NCBI GenBank assembly: GCA_002162685.1
Contig: MAAQ01000017.1
Location: forward strand, 62,001 to 126,000
DNA: 64,000 nucleotides
Source of the DNA: Flavobacteriales bacterium 33_180_T64
Lineage (GTDB): Bacteria; Bacteroidota; Bacteroidia; Flavobacteriales; Flavobacteriaceae
Direction of reading: 5' to 3'
Part shown: positions 35,305-44,116 of the stretch, piece after piece
Layout of the letters: the number at the start of each line of letters is the position of its first letter
How positions within the stretch are numbered: position 1 is the stretch's first letter
Program-made: the position numbers and the translations under genes
Notes under the pieces: model-generated
Databases searched by the model: none
The model's input: only the letters and a program-made list of their open reading frames with translations
Told to the model about the DNA's origin: nothing

Positions 35305-38067
35305 TTATAATTGTTGATCTGATTGTCTACGTTTATCGTATTTAAGATCTTTTAAGATGCTTGACTTGATGCCAATAAAGAAGTTCCATGAATTATATGT
35401 TCCAAAAGGAACCCAAGTAAAGTTCATTCTCCAGCTTAATAAATCACGTTCAAAACGCAATTGTGTTTGTGTAAATCCTTTATTTACAAAATCGTAACCA
35501 GATGAAGCGCCAACAGACCATCGTGGCGATAATTCTATGTCTCCAGAAAACATTAAAGAATTGCTTGAAATAGTATTTTGTCGCGCAGAGTTAGTATAGT
35601 TTACAGCATAAGCTAGTCGTAAACTCCACGGAATATTATAATTGTAAAGATCTGAAGGTTCTTCTTTCTTTTTCTTACCGTTATTGTCATCAGATAATCG
35701 TTGGTCGGCGAAATCTTGTGATTTACCAAAGAGGTCATCTGCACGTCCACCACTTCGTAATGTTTCTTGAGTTGCAGCATCATTTTCGTTATCACCACCT
35801 TCAAACTCTTTGCTTGATATAGAATAACTGATATTTAAATTCGCAGAGGTTAGTCTAAATAAGCTACCGCCATTATCAATATTAAATTGGTTGACTTTTC
35901 TATTGTTATTATCAAGTGCATAAGGATCTAAAACCATCCCGAAGTTAATATTCATCTTATCCTTTAAGATTGTTGTTCCACCTGAAACTCGTAACGGACT
36001 CCAATTTAACGAATCACCAGCAAAATTATAAGATGTAGAAAGGTTAAGGTTGTTCAAAAGCTTGATCTTCTTTGGTTCTACAGAAGAACTATCTTTGTCT
36101 CTTACTTTGGCTTCAAAATTATTCCCTAATGAAATTCCCATTGAGCTCGAAAAGGTTTTATTTGGCACACCAAATAGAGAGCCTTCAAACCTTGTAAACT
36201 CTTCAACTGTAGTGCCATCAGCATCTATGATTTCATAAGTGTCATAGTACTTGTCAAAAGCAGGATTAATATTATAGCTAATAGACGGTCGCATAACATG
36301 CCTTATCTTTTGAATTTTTGGGTCTTTTCCTTCTTTTTCAAAGTCAAACATACCATAAATTGTTGTCCCTATACTAGTACTAAAATTATATGTAAAAAAG
36401 CGATCAAATTGATTTAAGTCTTCTGTTATAATTGTTTCAGTACCTTGATCATAGTATTCATTAATTGTATTAAGTGTCCAGTTCTCTTCTAAATTAGCAC
36501 TAGCACTCATACTAAAATACTTAAATACTTTAAAATTTGTGGATATAGGAATAGAGTGTAAAGCGCCAACTTGTGCGTCATTAAACATTTCAGGTTTAAA
36601 AAACAATGAATCAGTAGTTTGAATTCTATTTTCTCCTCTTATATTATATTGAAAGTTTATATTTTGAATAATACCTTTCTTGGTCCCTGTTGCAGGAGCA
36701 AAAGGAAACATACGACCTACACTTGCTTGAACGGTAGGCAATGTCATGTTAATACTCTCAGTGTTTGTGTTTTGAGAATGTGTAGCGGTTACACTCATGT
36801 TTACCTGTGGTTCGCCTTGAAATGTTTTTGAATACGATACCGAAGACGCTAAAGTATTATTTTGTGTGCTGGGTAAATTTAATTGGTTGATAGATTGTCT
36901 AAAATAGTTACTACTACCTAAGTTTACAGATGCCGAAAATCTAGAATTCGGATTCGATTTTGCATCCTGGCTATGTGACCATCTGATATTATAAATTGTA
37001 GATTTTGAAAAATCGGGAAAACCACGCTCACTATTAATTAAGTTTTCATATCTAAAACTTAGATTCCCCCTATATTTATAGCGTAACGCATAATTTGTCT
37101 CTAATCGCAATCCGTAACTACCATTAGTATAATAATCACCAAGAACAGCTAAATCTAAATAATCACTAATTGCAAAATAGTAACCTCCATTTTGCAAATA
37201 ATAACCTCTATCATTTCCTAGGTCCTGACCAGGAGTTGGCATAATGACTCCAGAGGTTTGTTTTTTACTCATAGGAAAATAAGCAAAAGGTAAACCAATA
37301 GGAGTAGGAACGTCATATATAAATAGATTAGTCAATCCTGTAATTACTTTTGTTCCAGGAACAACTTTAGCTTTACGCATTAGAAAATAATATTCTGGAT
37401 CATCTAAATTCTCTGAGGTTGTAAACTTTCCGTTTTTAATAAAAAGTGTAGAATCGTTTTCCATTTTTGTGACTTCGGCAATTATAGTACCACCACTTTC
37501 TTCGGTCATAGAATTAAAAACGAGTGCTTTTTTAGTCACGGTATTAAATATAATAGAGTCTGGTTCAATAACACTTTGGCCTTGAGTAAAAACAGGCTTT
37601 TGAGAATACACACCTAAAGAATCTTTTAAGCGTCCTGCGAAAACTAAATTCCTACTATGGTCTATTACAATGATACCAGCCTTAATATTCATATCAGTGT
37701 AATTTACTTCAGCTTCATTAAATAAAACCGTTTGCTTTTTCTTTTGATCTAGTTTTACATAATCTTTCGCCTTATAATTAACGATACCAGAAAGTGTTTC
37801 TTTTTTCTTTGGTACCGAATCTTTTTTTACACTATCTATTTCTTTGGTGTTTTGTGGTATATCAAGTATAGAACCTATATTTACAAGTGTTGTGTCGTTA
37901 ACTAACTTGGGCTTTATTGGTTCTTTAGGTTTTGGCAATTCTTGGGCGAAGCAAAACATGTTAATAAACATGGTAAAACTTAGAGAGAAAAGTATGTATA
38001 AGCTTTTTGTACGCAATGCTTTTAAATGTATTTTTGCTAAAGTATGGCTCGGTTTTTGAATTCCCAA
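35305..38067 (-). CDS. lptD: LPS-assembly protein LptD (OstA-like)
   Basis: 920 residues. The N-terminal OstA/LptA-like domain (VLFNEAEVNYTDMNIKAGII, SRNLVFAGRLKDSLG) is followed by a large strand-rich barrel with many aromatic-ended strands. LptD inserts LPS into the outer leaflet with LptE. The signal segment (YILFSLSFTMFINMFCFAQ) sits about 25 residues in if the TTG at 38067 is used; this TTG lies past the predicted transcript start, but an internal start nearer the hydrophobic core (for example ATG at 37971) cannot be excluded. ridA follows. Confidence 0.9.
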   Translation of the reverse strand: MGIQKPSHTLAKIHLKALRTKSLYILFSLSFTMFINMFCFAQELPKPKEPIKPKLVNDTTLVNIGSILDIPQNTKEIDSVKKDSVPKKKETLSGIVNYKAKDYVKLDQKKKQTVLFNEAEVNYTDMNIKAGIIVIDHSRNLVFAGRLKDSLGVYSQKPVFTQGQSVIEPDSIIFNTVTKKALVFNSMTEESGGTIIAEVTKMENDSTLFIKNGKFTTSENLDDPEYYFLMRKAKVVPGTKVITGLTNLFIYDVPTPIGLPFAYFPMSKKQTSGVIMPTPGQDLGNDRGYYLQNGGYYFAISDYLDLAVLGDYYTNGSYGLRLETNYALRYKYRGNLSFRYENLINSERGFPDFSKSTIYNIRWSHSQDAKSNPNSRFSASVNLGSSNYFRQSINQLNLPSTQNNTLASSVSYSKTFQGEPQVNMSVTATHSQNTNTESINMTLPTVQASVGRMFPFAPATGTKKGIIQNINFQYNIRGENRIQTTDSLFFKPEMFNDAQVGALHSIPISTNFKVFKYFSMSASANLEENWTLNTINEYYDQGTETIITEDLNQFDRFFTYNFSTSIGTTIYGMFDFEKEGKDPKIQKIRHVMRPSISYNINPAFDKYYDTYEIIDADGTTVEEFTRFEGSLFGVPNKTFSSSMGISLGNNFEAKVRDKDSSSVEPKKIKLLNNLNLSTSYNFAGDSLNWSPLRVSGGTTILKDKMNINFGMVLDPYALDNNNRKVNQFNIDNGGSLFRLTSANLNISYSISSKEFEGGDNENDAATQETLRSGGRADDLFGKSQDFADQRLSDDNNGKKKKEEPSDLYNYNIPWSLRLAYAVNYTNSARQNTISSNSLMFSGDIELSPRWSVGASSGYDFVNKGFTQTQLRFERDLLSWRMNFTWVPFGTYNSWNFFIGIKSSILKDLKYDKRRQSDQQL

Positions 38068-38113
38068 AATTACATATATTTTTTATGATTAATTTATAAT
38101 TCAATTAATTTAT

Positions 38114-38144
38114 CAAAAGTATCTAAACCATATAAAATTTACAA
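38114..38144 (-). promoter_or_regulatory. Consensus promoter for lptD
   Basis: On the minus strand TTG (38144-38142), 20 bases, then TACTTTTG (38121-38114) matches TTG-N17-23-TAnnTTTG exactly. The predicted transcript start is near 38107, 40 bases upstream of the TTG start codon. Confidence 0.72.
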
Positions 38145-38189
38145 TTGGGATACTTAAAATAAACCCAGTTGATAAAACGTTAAACACGT

Positions 38190-39305
38190 ATGAAAACGAC
38201 ATCTCATTATATATTCGTATTAGCAATAGTGTTATTTACCAGTTTTTTAACATCTGCATATGCCTTTCAAAACAATAGCGACAAATTTGTTGTTGTGTTA
38301 GATGCTGGTCATGGAGGACATGATTATGGTAACTTAGGAAATGGTCACAAAGAAAAAAGCATAGCATTAAATATTGTTCTTCAAATTGGGAAAGAATTAG
38401 AAAAAAATAAAGGCATCAAAGTTATTTATACTAGAAAGAAAGATGTTTTTGTGACCCTTAGAGGGCGTGCAAAAATAGCTAATGATGCCGATGCCGATTT
38501 ATTTGTTTCTGTACACTGTAATGCGCATCATTCTCAAGCATCTGGAACAGAGACTTTTGTGCTTGGAGTGGCAAATACAAAACGAAACATGGAAATCGCT
38601 AAAAAAGAAAATGAAGTAATTTTCCTTGAAGCCGATTATGAAAAACATTATGAAGGGTTTGATCCAGACTCTCCAGAATCTTTAATTGCGCTAAGTTTAT
38701 TGCAAGAAGATTACACTGAGAATAGTATCAAACTGGCGAGAATAATTGAAGATAATTTCTCTAAAGGCTTAAAACGAAAGAGTAGAGGTTTAAAACAAGC
38801 AAGTTTATGGGTTATGCATAATACATATATGCCAAGTGTGCTTGTTGAAGTTGGTTTTTTAACGAATAAATCTGAAGGGAAATTTTTAAATTCATCAACA
38901 GGTCAAACAAAAATGGCAACAGCTATAAAGAAGGCTATTTTTAGTTATAAAACATATATAGAACAAAATGTCGGTATAAATATTTATCAGGATAATTCAG
39001 ATGCCACCGAAGTTATAGATACTGAGCCGCAAATTATAGATAATGTTGAGTTTAAGGTTCAAATTGCTGCAAGTTCTAGAAAACTTGCGCCTAAGTCTTA
39101 TAATTTTAATGGCTTAAAAGAGATCTCGAGAGAGAAAATAGGAACGATTTATAAATACTTTAGCGGTAGTTCATCAGATTTTAATTTAATAAAACAACTT
39201 CAAAAGAAAGCGAAATCTAATGGGTTTCCAGATGCTTTCATTGTCGCATATAAAGATGGAAACAAAATAGATGTTTCAGAAGCATTAAAATCAGCTTCTA
39301 ATTAG
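38190..39305 (+). CDS. N-acetylmuramoyl-L-alanine amidase (Amidase_3)
   Basis: 371 residues with a signal peptide (cleavage after AYAFQ, about residue 26). The zinc amidase core shows VLDAGHGGHDYG (His ligand), KEKSIAL with the Glu ligand, SVHCNAH (His ligand) and VLVEVGFLTN with the catalytic Glu. A C-terminal region of about 90 residues (EFKVQIAASSRKLAPKSY) looks like a SPOR-type domain that would target septal peptidoglycan. It cuts the amide bond between MurNAc and the stem peptide during cell separation. Divergent from lptD and upstream of the MCE gene. Confidence 0.93.
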   Translation: MKTTSHYIFVLAIVLFTSFLTSAYAFQNNSDKFVVVLDAGHGGHDYGNLGNGHKEKSIALNIVLQIGKELEKNKGIKVIYTRKKDVFVTLRGRAKIANDADADLFVSVHCNAHHSQASGTETFVLGVANTKRNMEIAKKENEVIFLEADYEKHYEGFDPDSPESLIALSLLQEDYTENSIKLARIIEDNFSKGLKRKSRGLKQASLWVMHNTYMPSVLVEVGFLTNKSEGKFLNSSTGQTKMATAIKKAIFSYKTYIEQNVGINIYQDNSDATEVIDTEPQIIDNVEFKVQIAASSRKLAPKSYNFNGLKEISREKIGTIYKYFSGSSSDFNLIKQLQKKAKSNGFPDAFIVAYKDGNKIDVSEALKSASN

Positions 39306-39359
39306 AAAGATTCTTTATATTTTTATTGTTAATTTTGTTTCAACCCAAAATTCTAAATT

Positions 39360-40313
39360 TTGAAAATTTCAAGAGAAGTAAAAACAGCAATACTCGTGCT
39401 TTCGGGTATTATATTATTAATATTTTTATTTAAATATCTTAAAGGCGAAAGTCTGTTTGATTCACAAGACACATACTATACAGAGTTTGATTATAATGCA
39501 TTAAATAAATCATCACCTGTAACTGTAAAAGGAAATGCTGTTGGTAAAATTAAAGATATTATTTATGATTATGAAACAGGAAAAACACGAGTTGCCTTTA
39601 CGGTAGACCAACAGTTAAAGTTTACAAAACAAAGTAAAATAAGACTTTATGAAACTGGATTAATGGGAGGAAATGCATTAGCTATTGTTGTAAGTAGCGA
39701 AGGAGAGCTAGCAATTTCGGGAGATTTCTTAAAATCAGAAGTGCAAGAAGGTTTAGTTAAAAGCTTAACTGATAATTTTTCAGGTGTTGGAAACGATTTA
39801 GGTTCTACATTAAAAACTGCAGATACACTTTTAGTCAGTCTTAATGCTTTAGTTACTGATGACTCAGAAAACGGTATTAAGAATGCCATTTCCGAGCTTA
39901 ATGCAACCATGAAATCATTTAAAGCAGTTTCTTACTCTATAAATTCATTTGTATCTAAAAATGATGAGAAGCTAAACTCTGTATTAACAAATTTTGATTC
40001 TATTACTAGTGATTTATCAGTTATTACAAGAGATTTAAAGCAAGTGAAGTTGTCACAAACTGTTGCAGAACTTGATAAAACACTGATGTCTGTTAATGTG
40101 CTTATGGCAAGTATTGAAAATGGAGACGGTTCTATAGGCAAACTATTGAAGGATGAAGGCTTGTATAATAACCTAGAAGGTGCTTCCAAACAAATGGAGC
40201 AACTCTTAGAGGATATGAAGTTAAACCCAAAGCGATATGTTCATTTTTCTCTCTTCGGAAAGAAAGCAAAACAATATGATGCTGAAGGGAATGAAATAAA
40301 AGACAAAGACTAA
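39360..40313 (+). CDS. MlaD/MCE family protein
   Basis: 317 residues from a TTG start. One N-terminal transmembrane helix (about 9-25) is followed by an MCE domain (SPVTVKGNAVGKIKDIIYDY, ETGLMGGNALAIV) and a long helical C-terminus with repeated S/L/N-rich heptads. MCE proteins form periplasmic rings or tubes that move lipids between membranes. It follows the amidase by 54 bases and precedes the Fe-S protein by 14. Confidence 0.9.
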   Translation: MKISREVKTAILVLSGIILLIFLFKYLKGESLFDSQDTYYTEFDYNALNKSSPVTVKGNAVGKIKDIIYDYETGKTRVAFTVDQQLKFTKQSKIRLYETGLMGGNALAIVVSSEGELAISGDFLKSEVQEGLVKSLTDNFSGVGNDLGSTLKTADTLLVSLNALVTDDSENGIKNAISELNATMKSFKAVSYSINSFVSKNDEKLNSVLTNFDSITSDLSVITRDLKQVKLSQTVAELDKTLMSVNVLMASIENGDGSIGKLLKDEGLYNNLEGASKQMEQLLEDMKLNPKRYVHFSLFGKKAKQYDAEGNEIKDKD

Positions 40314-40327
40314 CACACCAATCATAT

Positions 40328-41656
40328 ATGAGTTTTATTCCACAAATATTATTTGCAATAGCTTTAATTTTAGGTATTGGTTATTTTACTAGAAACGTAA
40401 AAAAATTAATACGAAATATCAAACTCGGACAGGATGTTGATGTAAGCGATAATAGACCACAACGCTGGAGAAATATGGCTATGATAGCCTTAGGTCAAAG
40501 TAAAATGGTTAAGCGACCTATTGCTGGTTTTTTGCACGTTATCGTTTATGTAGGTTTTGTCATTATAAATATTGAAGTTCTAGAGATTATTATTGATGGC
40601 TTAACAGGGAAGCATCGTATTTTCTCTTCAGCAGGTAAAATTTATGATATCCTAATTGGTTCTTTTGAAGTATTAGCATTTTTAGTTCTAGTCGCAGTTA
40701 TTATATTTTGGTTAAGACGTAATGTGATAAAATTAAAACGTTTTTTAAGCGCCGAAATGAAAGATTGGCCAAAAAGCGATGGTAATATCATATTGTATTT
40801 TGAAATGGTTTTAATGTCTTTATTCTTAACCATGAATGGAACAGATCTTCAATTACAACTTAATGGAGTAGAAGCCTATCACACTGCAGGCTCATTTCCT
40901 ATTAGCCAATTCTTATTGCCTTTATTTGATGGTTTGTCTAATGCAACACTTATTATAATTGAGCGCACAGCTTGGTGGTTTCATATTTTAGGGATCTTAG
41001 TGTTTTTAAATTATCTGTATTTTTCTAAGCATTTACATATACTTTTAGCATTTCCTAATACATTCTACGGAAAATTGAAGCCTAAAGGACAATTTGAGAA
41101 TCTTGAAGCTGTCACTAAAGAAGTAAAGATGATGATGGACCCAGATGCAGATCCATTTGCAGCAGCTCCTGAAGGCGCAGAAGATGATGTGCCTGCAAAA
41201 TTTGGTGTTAGTGATGTGCAAGATTTATCATGGGTTAATTTACTAAATGCTTATACCTGTACAGAATGTGGACGTTGTACCAGCGAATGCCCTGCCAATC
41301 AAACAGGAAAAAAACTATCGCCTCGAAAAATAATGATGGATACTCGTGATCGTCTTGAAGAAGTAGGTAAAAACATTGATGCTAATAATGGTGAGTTTAA
41401 GGATGACGGAAAACAGTTATTAGGAGATTATATAACTAATGAAGAGCTTTGGGCTTGTACCACTTGTAATGCTTGTGTTGAAGCTTGTCCAGTAAGTATT
41501 GACCCGTTGAACATCATTATGCAGATGCGTCAATATTTAGTTATGGAGCAAAGTGCAGCACCAATGGAACTTAATAATATGATGACTAATATTGAAAATA
41601 ATGGAGCGCCTTGGCCATACAATCAACAAGATCGTTTAAACTGGAAAGACGAGTAA
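40328..41656 (+). CDS. Membrane-bound (Fe-S)-binding protein, HdrC/NarI-like
   Basis: 442 residues. The N-terminal half has about five transmembrane helices with histidines (FLHVIVYVGF, WWFHILGILVF) of the sort that ligate haem b in nitrate reductase gamma-type domains. The C-terminal half has two ferredoxin-type 4Fe-4S motifs: CTECGRCTSECP and CTTCNACVEACPVS. With the CCG protein at 42580 it probably forms a two-part quinone- or thiol-linked redox module; partners and electron donor are unknown. Confidence 0.92.
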   Translation: MSFIPQILFAIALILGIGYFTRNVKKLIRNIKLGQDVDVSDNRPQRWRNMAMIALGQSKMVKRPIAGFLHVIVYVGFVIINIEVLEIIIDGLTGKHRIFSSAGKIYDILIGSFEVLAFLVLVAVIIFWLRRNVIKLKRFLSAEMKDWPKSDGNIILYFEMVLMSLFLTMNGTDLQLQLNGVEAYHTAGSFPISQFLLPLFDGLSNATLIIIERTAWWFHILGILVFLNYLYFSKHLHILLAFPNTFYGKLKPKGQFENLEAVTKEVKMMMDPDADPFAAAPEGAEDDVPAKFGVSDVQDLSWVNLLNAYTCTECGRCTSECPANQTGKKLSPRKIMMDTRDRLEEVGKNIDANNGEFKDDGKQLLGDYITNEELWACTTCNACVEACPVSIDPLNIIMQMRQYLVMEQSAAPMELNNMMTNIENNGAPWPYNQQDRLNWKDE

Positions 41657-41658
41657 TA

Positions 41659-41997
41659 ATGGTTGTTTCTCTTCGGAAATATCAACTTATAATACTATTG
41701 ATTTCTTGTTTAAATTGTGCTTTTGTAAATGCACAATCCTATAAAAAGGATTCGTTGCAAATTAAAACATATACGCGTATTGAATACCGTAATAATGATG
41801 TGAAAGATATTAAGGTTTTAAAAGTAATATGTGATTATTGTACAGATTTTCAAAAACAAATCATTGGGGAAGAAGCAAAACGAAGAGCATATCAAGAGAG
41901 TTTTTATCCTGAAAATAAATTAAAAAATGGCGATAAAAAACTCGCTATTTATATAAGAATAGCAAAACTAGATTTTGCTGCAATTAAAGAAGACTAA
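41659..41997 (+). CDS. Small exported hypothetical protein
   Basis: 112 residues from the ATG at 41659, which follows the Fe-S gene by two bases and gives a clean signal peptide (MVVSLRKYQLIILLISCLNC..., cleavage after VNAQ). The mature part is basic with a CDYC pair (VICDYCTDFQKQI). An upstream in-frame start at 41611 would overlap the Fe-S gene and spoil the signal. Function unknown; the CDYC could be redox active or bind metal. Confidence 0.75.
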   Translation: MVVSLRKYQLIILLISCLNCAFVNAQSYKKDSLQIKTYTRIEYRNNDVKDIKVLKVICDYCTDFQKQIIGEEAKRRAYQESFYPENKLKNGDKKLAIYIRIAKLDFAAIKED

Positions 41998-42036
41998 GTT
42001 TAATAATTAAAACGTCCTGTTAATTTGGGAAATTGT

Positions 42037-42483
42037 ATGAAGAGAGAAGAAGCAGATCAACTGTTACATGAGAAAGTAGAAGCTGGAGAGAAAATAAGTC
42101 CAGTGTTGCCAGAAGGCGTAAAAAATTATTTAATTGATATTGATGGAACTATTACTGAGGATGTTCCTAATGAAGAACCAGAACGTATGGGAACTTGTGA
42201 CCCTTATCCTGATGCATTAGCAACATGTAATAAATGGTATGAAGAAGGGCATATGATTTGTTTTTTTACATCACGTACTGAAGATCATAGAGATGTTACT
42301 ACAACGTGGCTGAATAAGCACGGCTTTAAATTTCATTCACTTTTAATGGGGAAACCAAGAGGAGGAAACTATCATTGGATAGATAATCACCTTGTTAAAG
42401 CAACACGTTACAAAGGGAAATTTACAGATTTAGTAGATAAAAAAGTGACCATTCAAGTATTTGATGACGGTCAACATGATTAA
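42037..42483 (+). CDS. HAD-fold hydrolase of the BT0820 family
   Basis: 148 residues from the ATG at 42037. The HAD motif I is LIDIDGTITED (nucleophile Asp and +2 Asp), followed by the family-specific PNEEPERM; motif II is CFFTSRTEDH; the C-terminal part reads LLMGKPRGGNYHWIDNHLVK. Minimal HAD core without a large cap. Some relatives carry a phosphoheptose isomerase label that the sequence does not support. Substrate unknown, probably a small phosphate ester. It lies between the two halves of the Fe-S module. Confidence 0.88.
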   Translation: MKREEADQLLHEKVEAGEKISPVLPEGVKNYLIDIDGTITEDVPNEEPERMGTCDPYPDALATCNKWYEEGHMICFFTSRTEDHRDVTTTWLNKHGFKFHSLLMGKPRGGNYHWIDNHLVKATRYKGKFTDLVDKKVTIQVFDDGQHD

Positions 42484-42497
42484 ATAGTTTATCGATC

Positions 42498-42526
42498 ACT
42501 ATAATCTTGTATTAGATTATAGTTTT
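42498..42526 (+). terminator. Possible terminator after the HAD gene
   Basis: ACTATAATC and GATTATAGT form a 9-bp AT-rich stem around TTGTATTA, followed by TTTT. The stem is weak, so termination may be partial. Confidence 0.5.
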
Positions 42527-42579
42527 AATTAGTTAAGAAAGCGTTTTCGTAATAATTGAAGACTAAAGAATAAAAAAGT

Positions 42580-43371
42580 ATGAGCGAATTACTCAAAGTG
42601 CCAACAATGGCAGAATTTATGGCAGAAGGAAAACAACCAGATGTGCTATTCTGGGTAGGTTCTGCAGGTAGCTATGATGATAGAGCAAAGAAGATCACCA
42701 AAGCATTTGTGAAAATATTAAACAAAGCTCAAGTTAATTTTGCAGTACTTGGTACAGAAGAAAGTTCTACAGGTGATGTTGCTAAACGCGCAGGAAATGA
42801 ATTCTTGTTTCAAATGCAAGCATTAATGAATATCGAATTGTTAAACGCGTATGAAGTAAAACGCATTGTTACTTGTGATCCTCATTCGTTTAACTGTTTA
42901 AAAAATGAATATCCTAGTTTGGGCGGTAACTATGAGGTAATGCATCATACACAATTTTTAAAAGAATTAATTGATTCTAATAAAATTGAAATTAAGGATA
43001 ATAATTATAAAGGAAAGCGTATTACATTTCATGATCCTTGTTACTTAGGAAGAGCCAACTCAGAGTATGATGCACCAAGAGACGTATTAGCAATTCTTAA
43101 TGCTAATATGCAAGAAATGAAACGAAGTAAAGCTTCGGCTCTTTGTTGTGGAGCTGGAGGAGCGCAAATGTTTAAAGAGCCTGAAAAAGGAAATATGGAC
43201 ATTAATGAGCTACGCACACAGGATGCCTTAAAAACGAATCCTGATATTATTGCAACAGGTTGTCCTTACTGTATGACTATGATGTCAGATGGTGTAAAGG
43301 CAAAAGAAAAAGAAGCAGAAGTTGAAGTTATGGATATTGCTGAATTAATTGCTAACGCACAAGATTTATAA
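42580..43371 (+). CDS. (Fe-S)-binding protein with CCG domain (HdrB/GlpC-like)
   Basis: 263 residues with two cysteine-rich CCG-type segments: CDPHSFNCLK...HDPCYLGR and ALCCGAGGAQMF followed by ATGCPYCMTMM. These bind an unusual 4Fe-4S cluster in heterodisulfide reductase B and related subunits. The expected partner is the membrane ferredoxin-type protein at 40328, separated here by two small genes. The 65-residue membrane protein follows after two bases. Confidence 0.92.
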   Translation: MSELLKVPTMAEFMAEGKQPDVLFWVGSAGSYDDRAKKITKAFVKILNKAQVNFAVLGTEESSTGDVAKRAGNEFLFQMQALMNIELLNAYEVKRIVTCDPHSFNCLKNEYPSLGGNYEVMHHTQFLKELIDSNKIEIKDNNYKGKRITFHDPCYLGRANSEYDAPRDVLAILNANMQEMKRSKASALCCGAGGAQMFKEPEKGNMDINELRTQDALKTNPDIIATGCPYCMTMMSDGVKAKEKEAEVEVMDIAELIANAQDL

Positions 43372-43373
43372 AA

Positions 43374-43571
43374 ATGGCAGAAATAAGTAAAAAACGAATC
43401 GTTATAGCAGCATTGGTTGGAGGTGTTGTATTTTGTATTATTATCACCGCATTTGATTATTTTTTAGGCCGAGGTTTTTCATGGAAACGACTTGCCTTTT
43501 ATTTTCCATTTGCAGTTGTTATGTATGGATTTTTAACATATCGAAATTTAAAAAAGCAAAATAAGAAATAA
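43374..43571 (+). CDS. Small two-helix membrane protein
   Basis: 65 residues, two transmembrane helices (about 9-28 and 37-55) and a basic C-terminus (RNLKKQNKK). It starts two bases after the CCG gene stop, so co-translation is likely, and may belong to that redox module. No recognised domain. Confidence 0.75.
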   Translation: MAEISKKRIVIAALVGGVVFCIIITAFDYFLGRGFSWKRLAFYFPFAVVMYGFLTYRNLKKQNKK

Positions 43572-43597
43572 TACTGCGACTTTTGAGTCACTATAAA

Positions 43598-44116
43598 ATG
43601 AAGTTTACTAATTCACAATTGTTTAATGACGAATTACCGAAAATCGGTGACGTGATTTTGAAGCCAATTTCCAAACAGTTTATAAAAGTCATTGCTTTAA
43701 ATAAACTACTACTGTACTCCATAATATTTTTAGTCTTGTTTCTTGCGAAATGGTTTATTCCTAATGATGGCATTCAACAAAATTTCTGGTATCTATTTAC
43801 AATTCTTTTAGTGTTTAGTATTTTAAATTTCGGTAGCGCATTATTAGCATTTAGCAAACGTAAATATGCTATTAGAACGCTTGATATTATTTATGCAAAA
43901 GGACTTTTAGTAAATTCAATTACAACAGTACCTATTTCAAGAATACAACATGTTGAAGTCTCTAGAAGTTGGCTCGCAAGACGATTCCATTTAGCGACAC
44001 TTAATATATATACGGCAGGTGAGTCTGGTAGCGACTTAAGTATTAAAGGCTTACCGAATGAAGTAGCTAGGGAGATCAACGATTTTATAAGCGCTAAAGT
44101 AAATGGAAATAGCTGA
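43598..44116 (+). CDS. bPH2 (DUF304) membrane protein, YdbS-like
   Basis: 172 residues from the ATG at 43598; a TTG at 43583 is possible. Two transmembrane helices (about 40-85) and a C-terminal bacterial PH domain: KRKYAIRTLDIIYAKGLLVN, TTVPISRIQHVEVSRSWLAR, ATLNIYTAGESGSDLSIKGL. It overlaps the next gene by 14 bases; the two match the YdbS/YdbT pair. Function in the membrane is not established. Confidence 0.9.
   Translation: MKFTNSQLFNDELPKIGDVILKPISKQFIKVIALNKLLLYSIIFLVLFLAKWFIPNDGIQQNFWYLFTILLVFSILNFGSALLAFSKRKYAIRTLDIIYAKGLLVNSITTVPISRIQHVEVSRSWLARRFHLATLNIYTAGESGSDLSIKGLPNEVAREINDFISAKVNGNS

Noticed and set aside
42025-42483. Phosphoheptose isomerase identity for the small HAD-like protein
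   Set aside because: The DIDGT motif and SRTEDH pattern are HAD-fold; no SIS domain is present.
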